Below are positions 36,106 through 45,214 of a stretch of 64,000 bases of DNA, piece after piece; the stretch's first letter is position 1, and each line of letters begins with the position of its first letter. The stretch comes from Pseudomonas sp. Bout1. GTDB taxonomy: Bacteria > Pseudomonadota > Gammaproteobacteria > Pseudomonadales > Pseudomonadaceae. The position numbers and the translations under genes are program-made. The notes under the pieces were generated by a model that searched no databases, was not told where the DNA came from, and saw nothing but the letters and a program-made list of their open reading frames with translations. Location of the stretch: NCBI RefSeq assembly GCF_034314165.1, contig NZ_JAVIWK010000001.1, positions 4,231,001 through 4,295,000 of the forward strand, in the 5' to 3' direction.

Positions 36106-36465
36106 CTAGTAGTACCCAAGCATTTGCAACGTTCTGGCAAGACTCAGGACAGGCTGTAATTTTTCATCAAGTAACGTCCACCACTCGTGCTCAACCCATT
36201 CACCAGTCTCTATCTGTTGCATGGGTGGCATCCAATCTTTATGTCGATCGAAAACATCCGGGATGGCTCGCGCTAGGGCTGATAGTTCATTTTGGGTAAA
36301 TCCCTTTTTTTGAAGATCAACGGCCTTCGCCAGCGCCAGACGATAATCTTCAACGTAAGTCATCGCTGGAGTGGAACTAGCGACCCGTATCAGTTCGGGC
36401 AGTGCTGACTCTAGTTTCTTAAGCTGACTCAATCTATCCGCGTTCGTGTAACGGTATTCAGCCAT
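36106..36465 (-). CDS. Hypothetical protein, 119 aa, not recognised
   Basis: The product begins MAEYRYTNADRLSQLKKLESALPEL and ends LARTLQMLGYY. It is helical, acidic-to-neutral, with a Trp-rich stretch (DWMPPMQQIETGEWVEHEWWTLLDEKL). It has no signal peptide or transmembrane segment. Its base composition is less GC-rich than its neighbours, and it sits next to the gene graveyard, so it may be acquired. Its size and acidic Trp-rich character are compatible with an immunity-type protein, but I have no motif to support that. Confidence 0.6.
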   Translation of the reverse strand: MAEYRYTNADRLSQLKKLESALPELIRVASSTPAMTYVEDYRLALAKAVDLQKKGFTQNELSALARAIPDVFDRHKDWMPPMQQIETGEWVEHEWWTLLDEKLQPVLSLARTLQMLGYY

Positions 36466-36530
36466 TGTGATTCCCTACTCTCTGTTGGCTAGCTGCACCA
36501 AGATGCACTCTTGAACCTGCGTGATCGCCT

Positions 36531-36608
36531 ATGAAGCGCGTTATCCAAGGTGAACATCGAGGCCAAAGTACTTTACTTCCCGAGAGCCTCGATGACTATG
36601 TCAGCGAC
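36531..36608 (+). pseudogene. IS1182-type transposase, N-terminal remnant
   Basis: Twenty-six codons read MKRVIQGEHRGQSTLLPESLDDYVSD (split: MKRVIQGEHRGQS, then TLLPESLDDYVSD), the recognisable start of IS1182-family transposases. The match ends where the inverted repeat at 36617 begins; the frame runs a further 26 codons without similarity to a stop at 36689. The rest of the element is gone. Confidence 0.6.
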
Positions 36609-36616
36609 ATGGAATC

Positions 36617-36655
36617 GGGGTCAGACCACCATTATTTTGAATGTGGTCTGACCCC
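36617..36655. repeat. Inverted repeat GGGGTCAGACCAC, mobile-element-like
   Basis: GGGGTCAGACCAC (36617-36629) and GTGGTCTGACCCC (36643-36655) are perfect 13-bp arms around a 13-nt loop containing ATTTTGAAT. A related end (ATTTTGAATGAGATAAATCC, then GTCCCC) lies at 37088-37116 just beyond the chemoreceptor remnant. Sequences like these are scattered in proteobacterial genomes and may be non-autonomous elements; here they bracket a gene fragment. Confidence 0.55.
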
Positions 36656-36663
36656 TATTTTTT

Positions 36664-37077
36664 GGGTTCGCCGTGGTCGCCGATGAGGTACGCAGCCTGG
36701 CGCAACGCACGGCGGTGTCGACTCAGGAGATCAAGACGATTATCGAAGGCTTGCAACACGGCAGCCGGCTGGCGGTTGAAGCCATGCACGACAGCCGCCA
36801 AGGCGTGGAGCGCTGCGTGGAAGACAGCCAACTGGCAGTGGAGATGCTGCGGGCGGTGGGTAATGATATTTCGCAGATTGATCAGTTGAATGGGCGGATT
36901 GTGTCGACCACCCGCGAGCAATCCACGGCGAATGTGGAGATTGTGGGGCGGCTGCAATCAGTGCAGAGCATTGCGCAGAGTACGGCGCAGGATGTGGAGA
37001 CGCTGGCAAGGAGCAGTGAGCGGTTGCCACCGATTGCGGTGCGGTTGGATGCGTTGGGGCGCCGGTTTCATCAGTGA
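36664..37077 (+). pseudogene. C-terminal remnant of a methyl-accepting chemotaxis protein
   Basis: The frame starts abruptly with [31 protein letters not shown], i.e. in the receptor's hairpin tip, and runs to a normal C-terminus ending [10 protein letters not shown]. The sensor, TM and HAMP parts are missing; there is no start codon or ribosome site in the right place. The first residue of similarity directly follows the inverted repeat at 36617-36655, suggesting this element formed the breakpoint. Confidence 0.85.
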
Positions 37078-37121
37078 GCGGGATCTATTTTGAATGAGAT
37101 AAATCCGTCCCCTGTCGCCCA

Positions 37122-37562
37122 TCACCATGGGACGGTTTGACCTTCCCGGTCGATGTACCGAAGGCCTTGCTTGCCTTGCTGCGAGAGCAGCGTGCTGACG
37201 ATTTTCGGGACTGTTTCCTCCACGCTGTAGGGGGCGTTTGGCCCGCCGAGTGCGGTACGGATCCAGCCTGGTGCCAGTAATACCAAGGCCCGAGGGTCGG
37301 CGGCGTGCCGTGCAGCATAACTGCGCATATACATGTTCAGTGCTGCCTTGGTGCCGCGATACACCTCGTGGCCGCCTTTCTCGTTATTACTCACGCTACC
37401 TTGTCCCGACGACATGATGCCGATCAGCCCGCTGGCACGCACCAGGGGTTGCAGGCCCTCGATCACACGCATGGGGCTCAGTGCATTGGTGATCATGACG
37501 CGAACAAATTCGTCCGTGGTCACTTCTGCGATTGTTTCGTCCTGGTTGTGATTGGCACTGGC
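37122..37562 (-). pseudogene. SDR oxidoreductase, C-terminal remnant
   Basis: The minus strand reads from ANHNQDETIAEVTTDEFVRVM through SSGQGSVSNNE, YRGTKAALNMYMRSYA (the YxxxK motif) to LVLLAPGWIRTALGG. The N-terminal Rossmann half with TGxxxGIG is absent; the 13 residues before ANHNQ in the open frame show no similarity. Without the cofactor site it cannot be functional. Confidence 0.8.
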
Positions 37563-37653
37563 ACCCCGTGAAGAACTTGTACGCTCTGGCCACTTCATCA
37601 CCTAAATCGTTGGGGCGCGTCGAGATGAAGCGTAGCGCCCCTCACTTCGTCGA

Positions 37654-37875
37654 TTTGTACTGCGTTACAAAAGTGAGCACCTGGGATTGGGTCTGAATTT
37701 GCATCGAAGCCACTGCCCAAAGCGCATTGAGGTGCTGTTGTTGATTGCAGCATTGGCCAACTACCTCATATTTTTAACTGGACTGCAGGCGCGAGAAGAT
37801 GGTTTGGAACGGCGCTATCAAAGCAATAGCCTCAAAGAGAAACGAGTGCTTTCATTGTGGCGACTGGAGAAACCG
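37654..37875 (+). pseudogene. IS4-family (IS10-like) transposase, C-terminal remnant
   Basis: An open stretch reads RYKSEHLGLGLNLHRSHCPKRIEVLLLIAALANYLIFL, then GLQAREDGLERRYQSNSLKEKRVLSLWRL. This matches the end of IS10-type transposases (KSPAYGLGLRHSRTSS...RFDIMLLIAL and HFQANTVRNRNVLS). The catalytic DDE region upstream is missing. It shows that an IS4-type element once lay here, next to the LysR gene. Confidence 0.65.
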
Positions 37876-37937
37876 AGGCTGCACGGCATTTACTGTTATA
37901 ACGGTACGGCCATCCCAACCCTTCCAGGAGCGCAGCT

Positions 37938-38846
37938 TTGGATCAACTTCTCGCCCTAAGGGTATTCATCCGAATCACGGAGGCTCGCTCTTTTGCCAAA
38001 GCGGCCGACTCGTTGAATATCCCCCGCTCCTCGGTCAGCAAGCTGCTTCAAGACCTGGAGCAACACCTGGGTACCAAGCTGATTGAGCGCAGTACTCGTT
38101 CATTCACCATCACGCAGGCGGGTGAAACCTACAGGGAGCAAGCCTTGAACCTGTTGGCGGGACTGGACGATATGGACGTTGCCGCACGGCAAGCGCGAGC
38201 AAGCCCCCACGGGCGGCTTCGTGTAGACATAGGCTCATCGCTGGCCAATCTGGTGATCATTCCGGCGCTACCGCAATTTCGTGCGCGCTATCCTGACCTG
38301 GAATTATTGCTCGGGGTCAGTGATCGCCCAGCCGATCTCATCGGCGACGGCGTGGACTGCGTGATACGCGGCGGCACGCTGCCTGACAGCTCACTGATCG
38401 CCCGCCACCTTTGCCATGCAAACTTCGTTACCTGTGCGACACCTGATTATCTTTCTGCGTTTGGTGCGCCACTGCACCCACAGGATCTTGAGCAAAACCA
38501 CCGCACAATTCGCTATTTCTTTTCAAGCACGGGTAAGACGTTGCCTCTTCAATTCGCGAAAGGCAGTGAAAAATACGAGGTTAATGGCCAACCCACCCTT
38601 AGCGTAAGTGAGAGCACCGCCCTGACCGAGGCGGTGCTGACCGGGATGGGTATCGGACAGATTTTTCGTTTCAGTGCCCATACGCACATAGCTGCGGGAC
38701 GTCTGGTGCCGATCCTGGAGGACTGGACCCCAGCCTCTCATCCACTCCAGTTGGTCTATCCGGCAGCTCGTCATCCCAGCGCAAAATTGCGGGTTTTCAT
38801 TGACTGGGCGGTAGAACTTTTCGGCAGCGAAAACTATAAAAACTGA
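37938..38846 (+). CDS. LysR-family regulator, TTG start
   Basis: This 302-aa protein has the HTH MDQLLALRVFIRITEARSFAKAADSLNIPRSSVSK and an effector domain. The start is TTG at 37938 with AGGAG 8 nt upstream (CCAGGAGCGCAGC); no ATG is available at the right place. It precedes an SDR gene in the same direction (176-nt gap), with which it may form a regulator-target pair. Confidence 0.9.
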   Translation: MDQLLALRVFIRITEARSFAKAADSLNIPRSSVSKLLQDLEQHLGTKLIERSTRSFTITQAGETYREQALNLLAGLDDMDVAARQARASPHGRLRVDIGSSLANLVIIPALPQFRARYPDLELLLGVSDRPADLIGDGVDCVIRGGTLPDSSLIARHLCHANFVTCATPDYLSAFGAPLHPQDLEQNHRTIRYFFSSTGKTLPLQFAKGSEKYEVNGQPTLSVSESTALTEAVLTGMGIGQIFRFSAHTHIAAGRLVPILEDWTPASHPLQLVYPAARHPSAKLRVFIDWAVELFGSENYKN

Positions 38847-39021
38847 CAGACTAGCCAGCACCAAAGCCGCCTTCAGTATTGCGCGAATCGATTATCCAAC
38901 CCTGTAGATTAAGTCTCTCTCCTGGCGGGCTTCTGCGATGGATCCGACCGTCCTAGACTCGCCCCAAGTTGCTGTCCTGAACCCTTCAGGCCAGGCTCTA
39001 CAGGCACCAGGAACCATTACC

Positions 39022-39777
39022 ATGTCCGATCGACTCGACGGCAAAATCGCACTCATCACCGGCGCCACCAGCGGTATCGGCCTGGCCACTGCCAAGCTGT
39101 TTGCAGCCCAAGGTGCACATGTCTACATCACCGGGCGCAACGCTGACGCACTAAAAACAGCTCAGGAGCAGATTGGCGCCAACGTAACGAGCATCCAGGC
39201 GGATTCGACTCTGATCGCTGACCTTGATCAAGTATTCGAACAGATCAAGGCCGAGGCCGGCCGTATTGATGTGCTGTATGCCAACGCAGGAGGCGGCACA
39301 CTGCTCCCCTTGGGGCAGATCACCGAACAACAGGTCGACGATACGTTTGGGCTGAACGTCAAAGCGTTGATCTTCACCGTCCAGAAAGCCTTGCCACTCC
39401 TGACCGCTGGCTCATCCGTGATCCTTGCCGGGTCCAGCGCAAGTATTAAGGGCACCGCTGCGTTCAGCGTGTACTCCGCGTCCAAGGCAGCGGTGCGCAA
39501 TCTGGCGCGTAGCTGGATTCTTGACCTCAAAGGCACTGGCATCCGGGTCAACGTGCTGAGCCCCGGCCCTGTCCACACACCCGCCCTGTTGGATTATGCA
39601 GGTGATGATCCTGCGCAGCAGCAAGGCATGCTCGACTACCTGGGCACCCTTGTTCCGGTGGGGCGCGTCGGTGAAGCCGATGAGATTGCCAAAGCCGCTC
39701 TTTTCCTGGCATGCGACGACTCAAGCTTCATTAATGGTGCCGAAATTTTCGCAGATGGAGGCATGGCTCAAGTCTGA
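39022..39777 (+). CDS. SDR-family oxidoreductase
   Basis: The ATG 39022, 28 codons inside a longer open frame, gives 251 aa (MSDRLDGKIALITGATSGIGLATAKLF). The cofactor motif TGATSGIG, the NAG motif (YANAGGG) and the YSASKAA active site are intact. It is a soluble NAD(P)(H) oxidoreductase with an unknown substrate. It converges on another SDR gene with a strong bidirectional hairpin between them. Confidence 0.93.
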   Translation: MSDRLDGKIALITGATSGIGLATAKLFAAQGAHVYITGRNADALKTAQEQIGANVTSIQADSTLIADLDQVFEQIKAEAGRIDVLYANAGGGTLLPLGQITEQQVDDTFGLNVKALIFTVQKALPLLTAGSSVILAGSSASIKGTAAFSVYSASKAAVRNLARSWILDLKGTGIRVNVLSPGPVHTPALLDYAGDDPAQQQGMLDYLGTLVPVGRVGEADEIAKAALFLACDDSSFINGAEIFADGGMAQV

Positions 39778-39794
39778 TTTCGCCCGGGCATAAG

Positions 39795-39828
39795 CACGCC
39801 CCCGTTCCTTAATAGGAACGGGGGCGTG
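39795..39828. terminator. Bidirectional terminator-like hairpin
   Basis: CACGCCCCCGTTCCT and AGGAACGGGGGCGTG form a perfect 15-bp stem with a TAAT loop, between two convergent SDR genes. T-tracts are weak on both sides. Confidence 0.7.
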
Positions 39829-39853
39829 CGTCCTTTCGGTTTAAGCCATTGCG

Positions 39854-40603
39854 TCAGTAGCCTACGCCTCGAACACCACCCGAAGCCCGGATGGACTCGC
39901 CTGTCACCCAGTGCGAGTCTTGCGATGCCAGAAACACGGCCAGAGGTGCAATATCCTCGGGTTCGCCGAAGCGACCCAGCGGAGTCCCCGCGATCAGTTT
40001 TTCGCCAAACTTACCGGCAAAATTTCCCTCTGTGGCAGGTGTATTGGTGTGCCCTGGCAAGATCGAATTAACCCTGATGCCACGTGCTCCCAGCTCCCTG
40101 GCCAGTGCGAAGGTCAAGGTATCAACCGCGCCCTTGGTGGCCGAGTACACACTTGAAGCCAAATAGGGATCTGTACTGAGGATCGAACTGATATTGATAA
40201 TGCTACCTGTGGCCCCCAGCAGTTTGACCGCCTCGCGTACTGCAAGCAGGTAGCCCAGCACGTTCAGGTTGAATTGCTTGTGGAAGGCATCTTCGGTCAA
40301 GTCATCAATCATCTCAAACACTGCGATGCCAGCATTGTTAACCAGCACGTCCAACGTGCCGAACTCGCTACGAACCGTTTCAAACAAGCGCACTACGTCA
40401 GTTGCCTGACTCATATCTGCCTGTACCGCCAAGGCAGAGCCTCCGTGCTCTATGATCTGGGCAACGACTGCATCCGCGTCAACCTTGCCGGAGGCGTAGT
40501 TGACGATAATTGTCGCACCCTCTGCACCCATCGCCCTGGCGATCCCAGCACCAATGCCTTTGGAGGCACCAGTGACAACCGCAATTTTCCCTTCAAGTTT
40601 CAT
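39854..40603 (-). CDS. SDR-family oxidoreductase
   Basis: The ATG 40601-40603 gives 249 aa (MKLEGKIAVVTGASKGIGAGIARAMG). TGASKGIG, VNNAGIAVFE and YSATKGAVDTL are all present. It is related to 3-oxoacyl-ACP reductase-like SDRs. It is divergent from an AraC regulator at 40793 (190 nt), which probably controls it. It is a different subgroup from the SDR at 39022. Confidence 0.93.
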   Translation of the reverse strand: MKLEGKIAVVTGASKGIGAGIARAMGAEGATIIVNYASGKVDADAVVAQIIEHGGSALAVQADMSQATDVVRLFETVRSEFGTLDVLVNNAGIAVFEMIDDLTEDAFHKQFNLNVLGYLLAVREAVKLLGATGSIINISSILSTDPYLASSVYSATKGAVDTLTFALARELGARGIRVNSILPGHTNTPATEGNFAGKFGEKLIAGTPLGRFGEPEDIAPLAVFLASQDSHWVTGESIRASGGVRGVGY

Positions 40604-40792
40604 AAGCTGACCTTTGGTAGTTGCATGATAGGAGGCTCGGCTGCAGGGGTGTAAATGATCGTCATGCAGCGAGCCGCATGCCATCAGTATTCGGCTATCG
40701 AAGGGTCGGACGTTTGCCGGTTATTCGCACATCCTTGCCTATTCTTCTCACCTGGCTTGCCATAGCCCTTGAACTGGCTCAGGGTGACTGGC

Positions 40793-41686
40793 ATGGAAAA
40801 ATCAATGGCAGAACTGCGCAGCATCGTGATGCGCGCTCAAGACAAGTGGACCGACACCGGCTTACCCCGTGTAGCCATGGTTCGGGCCGAGGCCTGTGCT
40901 GATCAGGTCTATCAACCGATGCTGCATCTGGTGCTCCAAGGCACCAAGACCCTGTCGATTGGCGAGGGTGTTTCCAGGTATACGGCGGGCAACTATTTTC
41001 TGGTGCCGGTGGACGTGCCCGCGACGGGCCAGATTCACGCCGACACACTGGAAGAACCCTATCTAGCGGTCAGTCTCACCCTGGACCCCAATGTGATCGC
41101 AACGTTGCTGATGGATGAAAGTAAGACGCCAAGGGCGCCGCAAAACTCGTGTTTCGAGGGGGTACTCGCACCAGCTGAAATGGTTGATGCGTGGTTACGC
41201 ATGATGCGGCTCGTGGATCGCCCCCATGAGGTCGCGATAATGGCACCGATGCTCGAGCGTGAAATTCTGTTCCGGGCCTTACAAGGCCCACTGGCCGGTA
41301 TTCTTCGTGACGTCGCACGGCCGGATGGCCGGATGACGCAGATCCGCCGCGTCACACAGTGGATACGTGAGCATTACGCCGAGCCTTTTCGAGTCGAGCC
41401 ACTGGCGCTGATGTCCGACATGAGCGTTGCCGCGTTTTATCGGCACTTCAAATCCGTGACCGCCATGACACCCATTCAGTACCAGAAACGCCTGCGCTTG
41501 CTGAGGGCTCGCTGGTTGCTGCTATTCGATACCCTGGACGCAACCTCCATCGCTTATACCGTAGGGTATGAAAGCGCCTCGCAATTCAATCGGGAGTACG
41601 CGCGGCTGTTCGGCCTGCCTCCGGCGCGGGATGCGGCGAGATTCAGGACGCCTCCTGCCGCTGGAGCACTTACGGCAGCGTCTTGA
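40793..41686 (+). CDS. AraC-family regulator (AraC N-terminal type)
   Basis: This is 297 aa from ATG 40793 (MEKSMAELRSIVMRAQDKW), with CAGGGTGA as a ribosome site; an ATG eight codons earlier is possible. The N-terminal domain (YQPMLHLVLQGTKTLSIGEG, GNYFLVPVDVPATGQI) is the type found in AraC regulators of SDR and aldehyde genes. The C-terminal double HTH includes FRVEPLALMSDMSVAAFYRHFK and AYTVGYESASQFNREYARLFG. It is divergent from the SDR at 39854. Confidence 0.93.
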   Translation: MEKSMAELRSIVMRAQDKWTDTGLPRVAMVRAEACADQVYQPMLHLVLQGTKTLSIGEGVSRYTAGNYFLVPVDVPATGQIHADTLEEPYLAVSLTLDPNVIATLLMDESKTPRAPQNSCFEGVLAPAEMVDAWLRMMRLVDRPHEVAIMAPMLEREILFRALQGPLAGILRDVARPDGRMTQIRRVTQWIREHYAEPFRVEPLALMSDMSVAAFYRHFKSVTAMTPIQYQKRLRLLRARWLLLFDTLDATSIAYTVGYESASQFNREYARLFGLPPARDAARFRTPPAAGALTAAS

Positions 41687-41701
41687 ACGCCCGGCACTGA
41701 C

Positions 41702-42432
41702 TCAGAAGTCGGTGATCACCGTCCCGGCAATGCTCTGGGCAAACTCACCACCGAACACCTTGGCCGGTGTTGCAAAACCCCGCTGCCGTTCACCGTTCAG
41801 TACCCTGCGTGCGGCCTCTACTGCAGCCAAAGGCGTGTAGCCGTTCACGGTTTCAATTACTGACCGTGCGATTGCGCCATCTGTCGCGGTCACCTCAACC
41901 ACTGCCCGGGCCCGATGAGCATCCCTCTCCTCCGGTGTCGGGCCATCAGGCAGTCGCGATAGATCACCTTCGTGAAACGCATCACCCGCGATATGCACGT
42001 ACATGCCTTTACGCGCTTGGCGACATGCACTGCCAACGAATCCGTAGGCACCACATCCCAACCGACGCCCGGTAACAGCATGACCTGATTTGCCGCCGCT
42101 TCTGCGCCGAGCGTCTCGGCCAGCCGATAAACGTTGATCTCGGCGGTGATGTCCAGATAGTCGATCCCGGCCTTGATGCAGGCCCGCATCAACGGCTCCG
42201 CCGTGCGCGCGAATGGGCCCGCGAAGTTCACTAACACTGAAATACCGGACAAAGAGCTTTCGGCATCGGCGGTATCAAACACCCGATAGGGCACCTCCAA
42301 TTGCGCAGCAAGCGATTCGAGGCACTGATGATTGCGCCCGGCGATTTAGAAATCCAGGCCCAGTGCCTTGGCTCGTTCAGCCCCCATACGCCCGGTATAG
42401 CCGGTGGCGCCGTAGATCAGAAGGGTGCTCAT
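41702..42432 (-). pseudogene. Saccharopine-dehydrogenase-like gene, decayed
   Basis: The gene starts normally at ATG 42430-42432 (MSTLLIYGATGYTGRMGAER) but codon 29 is TAA (42346-42348). Beyond it IAGRNHQCLESLAAQLEVPY continues to VAKRVKACTC, then the frame shifts near 42000 to GMYVHIAGDAFHEGDLS and ends with KVFGGEFAQSIAGTVITDF. Intact relatives have about 340-390 aa, so roughly 100 residues were also lost in the middle. Three independent lesions make a read error unlikely; this is a true pseudogene. Confidence 0.85.
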
Positions 42433-42558
42433 AAATGTTCCTCTGTGGTTCGAATGTGTCCCCACAGTACCCATCGTCGCCGCCGGAATCGCCCCTGTTC
42501 CTGCTCAAAGCCTGCCCGTCTCTGCTTTTACCCTGCAAGTTGCCTTACCACCCCCGAC

Positions 42559-45087
42559 TCATCCCAACTCCCGCCCCAAAAACGGCGCAGTCCGGCTGCT
42601 CTTGCTCTTCGCAACTTTCTGCGGGGTGCCACTCACCACCACCTTCCCGCCTCTATCCCCTGCCCCCGGCCCGATATCAATCACCCAGTCACTCTGCGCC
42701 ACCACGCGCATTTCATGCTCCACCACGATCACCGTATGCCCCGCCTCCACCAGATGATTGAGCTGGCTCAACAACCGGTCCACATCCCGCGGATGCAGCC
42801 CGGTAGTCGGTTCATCGAGCACATACAACGTGGCGCCCCGGGCATTGCGCTGCAGTTCGGTCGCCAGCTTGATGCGCTGTGCTTCCCCGCCCGACAGCTC
42901 GGTCGCTGGCTGGCCAAGGCGCAAATACCCCAAGCCAATATCGCGCAGCACTTGCAGCGAGCGCAGCACACCCGGTTGCTCGGCAAACACTTCAACCGCC
43001 TGTTCAACGGTCAGCCCCAGCACTTGGGCGATGGTCAGCCCTTGCCACTTGATCGCCAGGGTTTGCGGGTTGTAACGCGCGCCATGGCACGTCGGGCACG
43101 GTGCATACACGCTGGGCATGAACAGCAATTCCACACTGACAAAACCCTCACCTTCGCAATTCGGGCAGCGCCCTTTGGCGACGTTGAAGGAGAATTGCCC
43201 GGCATCGTAATGCCGCTTTTTCGCCGCCGGTGTAGCCGCGAAAAGTTTGCGTACGTTGTCGAACAACCCGGTGTAGGTCGCGAGGTTGGAGCGCGGAGTG
43301 CGGCCAATGGGTTTCTGGTCCACTTGCACCAGGCGGCGGATGTGTTCCAACCCGCCGCTGATGCGCCCGCCGCTGGTCTGCGGGGCGTCGTCTTCCAGGC
43401 TGGATTCGTCTTCGGTTTCTACTACGCGGCCCAATCCTGCGCCTACCAGTTCCAACAGCGCCTGGCTGACAAGGCTGGATTTGCCTGAGCCAGAGATGCC
43501 AGTCACGGCGGTAAAGCAGCCCAGGGGAAAGTCCACACTCAGGTCGTTGAGGTTGTTGCGCGTCACGCCTTCCAGGCGCAGCCAGCCGGTGGGTGGGCGC
43601 GGTGGTTGGCTGACCGGGCGTTTTTCGGCGAACAGGTATTCGCGGGTTTGCGAGGCTTGGACCTGTGCCAGGCCGGCGGGTGGGCCGCTGTACAGGACTT
43701 GGCCGCCGTGTTCGCCGGCAGCCGGGCCGACGTCGATCAGCCAGTCGGCGCGGCGCATGGTTTCCAAGTCATGTTCCACCACGAACAGGGAGTTGCCAGC
43801 GGCTTTCAATCGGTCGAGGGCGGCGAACAGGGCTTCGCCGTCAGCGGGGTGCAGGCCGGCGGAAGGTTCATCCAGCACGTAGATCACGCCGAACAGTTGC
43901 GAGCCCAGTTGCGTGGCCAGGCGTAGGCGTTGCAGCTCGCCGGATGACAATGTCGGTGTGCTGCGTTCCAGGGCGAGGTAGCCCAGGCCGAGGTCGGTCA
44001 GGGTGCTGACGCGTTCGAGCAAGTCCTGGGCGATGCGTTGGGCGGCCAGGCGTTTTTCCACGGAGAGTTTTTTGTCGCCCTGCCCTTCGGCCACCGGGCG
44101 CAGCAGGTCGGCGAGTTGCAGCAGGGACATTTGCGACAGTTCGCCAATGTCCACGCCAGCAAATTTCACCGACAGCGCAGCCTTGTTCAGGCGTTTGCCT
44201 TCGCACAACGGGCATGGGCTGCCTTGCATGAATTGCGAGACGCGCTTTTTCATCAGGGCGCTTTGGGAATGGGTGAAGGTGTGCAGGATGTAGCGCCGGG
44301 CGCCGGTGAAGGTGCCCTGGTAGCTGGGTTCCAGTTTGCGCTTGAGGGCGTCGCGGGTTTGGGCCGGGGTGAAGCCGGCGTACACCGGCGCGGTGGGGGT
44401 TTCTTCGGTGAAAAGAATCCAGTCGCGCTGTTTTTTCGGCAGGTCGCGCCATGGGATGTCGACGTCGTAACCCAGGGTGACGAGGATGTCGCGCTGGTTC
44501 TGGCCTTGCCACGCCAGCGGCCAGGACGCCACGGCGCGCTGGCGGATGGTGAGGGACGGATCGGGCACCATCAGGGCTTCGGTCACTTCGTACACCCGGC
44601 CCAGGCCGTGGCATTGCGGGCAAGCGCCTTGTGGCAGGTTGGGGGAAAAGTCTTCGGCGTACAGCATCGGTTGCCCCGCCGGGTAGCTGCCGGCGCGGGA
44701 GTACAGCATGCGGATCAGGCTGGACAAGGTGGTGACGCTGCCCACCGACGAACGTGTGCTGGGCGTGCCGCGCTGTTGTTGCAGGGCCACGGCGGGTGGC
44801 AGGCCTTCGATCGAGTCGACGTCGGGCACGCCCACTTGGTCGATCAGGCGGCGTGCGTAGGGCGCCACGGATTCGAAGTAGCGGCGCTGGGCCTCGGCGT
44901 AGACAGTGGAGAATGCCAGCGACGACTTGCCCGAGCCAGACACGCCGGTAAACACCACCAATGCGTCACGCGGGATGTCCACGTCGACGTTGCGCAGGTT
45001 GTGTTCGCGGGCACCCCGCACCCGCACGAAGCCTGGGCGTTGGGCGGTGGGTGAGGTGGCTGGGGGCAGGTTGCGCTGGGAAGTCAT
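42559..45087 (-). CDS. UvrA-like excinuclease ATPase paralogue
   Basis: The ATG 45085-45087 gives 842 aa (MTSQRNLPPATSPTAQRPGF), shorter than true UvrA (~940). It has two ABC ATPase halves, each with a Walker A (GVSGSGKSSL and GISGSGKSSL), signature (LSSGELQRLRLA and LSGGEAQRIKLA) and Walker B (YVLDEPSAGLHP and YVLDEPTTGLHP), and zinc-finger CxxC pairs (CPQCHGLG, CPNCEGEG). It is of the UvrA2 class, implicated in damage or drug tolerance rather than main excision repair. A REP hairpin lies just upstream. Confidence 0.9.
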   Translation of the reverse strand: MTSQRNLPPATSPTAQRPGFVRVRGAREHNLRNVDVDIPRDALVVFTGVSGSGKSSLAFSTVYAEAQRRYFESVAPYARRLIDQVGVPDVDSIEGLPPAVALQQQRGTPSTRSSVGSVTTLSSLIRMLYSRAGSYPAGQPMLYAEDFSPNLPQGACPQCHGLGRVYEVTEALMVPDPSLTIRQRAVASWPLAWQGQNQRDILVTLGYDVDIPWRDLPKKQRDWILFTEETPTAPVYAGFTPAQTRDALKRKLEPSYQGTFTGARRYILHTFTHSQSALMKKRVSQFMQGSPCPLCEGKRLNKAALSVKFAGVDIGELSQMSLLQLADLLRPVAEGQGDKKLSVEKRLAAQRIAQDLLERVSTLTDLGLGYLALERSTPTLSSGELQRLRLATQLGSQLFGVIYVLDEPSAGLHPADGEALFAALDRLKAAGNSLFVVEHDLETMRRADWLIDVGPAAGEHGGQVLYSGPPAGLAQVQASQTREYLFAEKRPVSQPPRPPTGWLRLEGVTRNNLNDLSVDFPLGCFTAVTGISGSGKSSLVSQALLELVGAGLGRVVETEDESSLEDDAPQTSGGRISGGLEHIRRLVQVDQKPIGRTPRSNLATYTGLFDNVRKLFAATPAAKKRHYDAGQFSFNVAKGRCPNCEGEGFVSVELLFMPSVYAPCPTCHGARYNPQTLAIKWQGLTIAQVLGLTVEQAVEVFAEQPGVLRSLQVLRDIGLGYLRLGQPATELSGGEAQRIKLATELQRNARGATLYVLDEPTTGLHPRDVDRLLSQLNHLVEAGHTVIVVEHEMRVVAQSDWVIDIGPGAGDRGGKVVVSGTPQKVAKSKSSRTAPFLGRELG

Positions 45088-45126
45088 GGGTAACCTTATC
45101 AGTGTGTTCAAGGCGGTGAAGATCCC

Positions 45127-45214
45127 TGTAGGAGCTGATCTGCCTGAGATGGCGGTGTGCCAGTTGCCAATTGGGGCCTGACACACCGCCATCGCGGGCA
45201 AGCCAGCGCCTACA
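45127..45214. repeat. REP hairpin, diverged
   Basis: TGTAGGAGCTG and GCCAGCGCCTACA form the outer arms, with inner GGCGGTGTG / CACACCGCC pairing. It sits between the UvrA paralogue and the histidine kinase. Confidence 0.75.

Noticed and set aside
37687-37959. Independent 90-codon gene
   Set aside because: The sequence is the end of an IS10-like transposase followed by unrelated codons running into the LysR start region.
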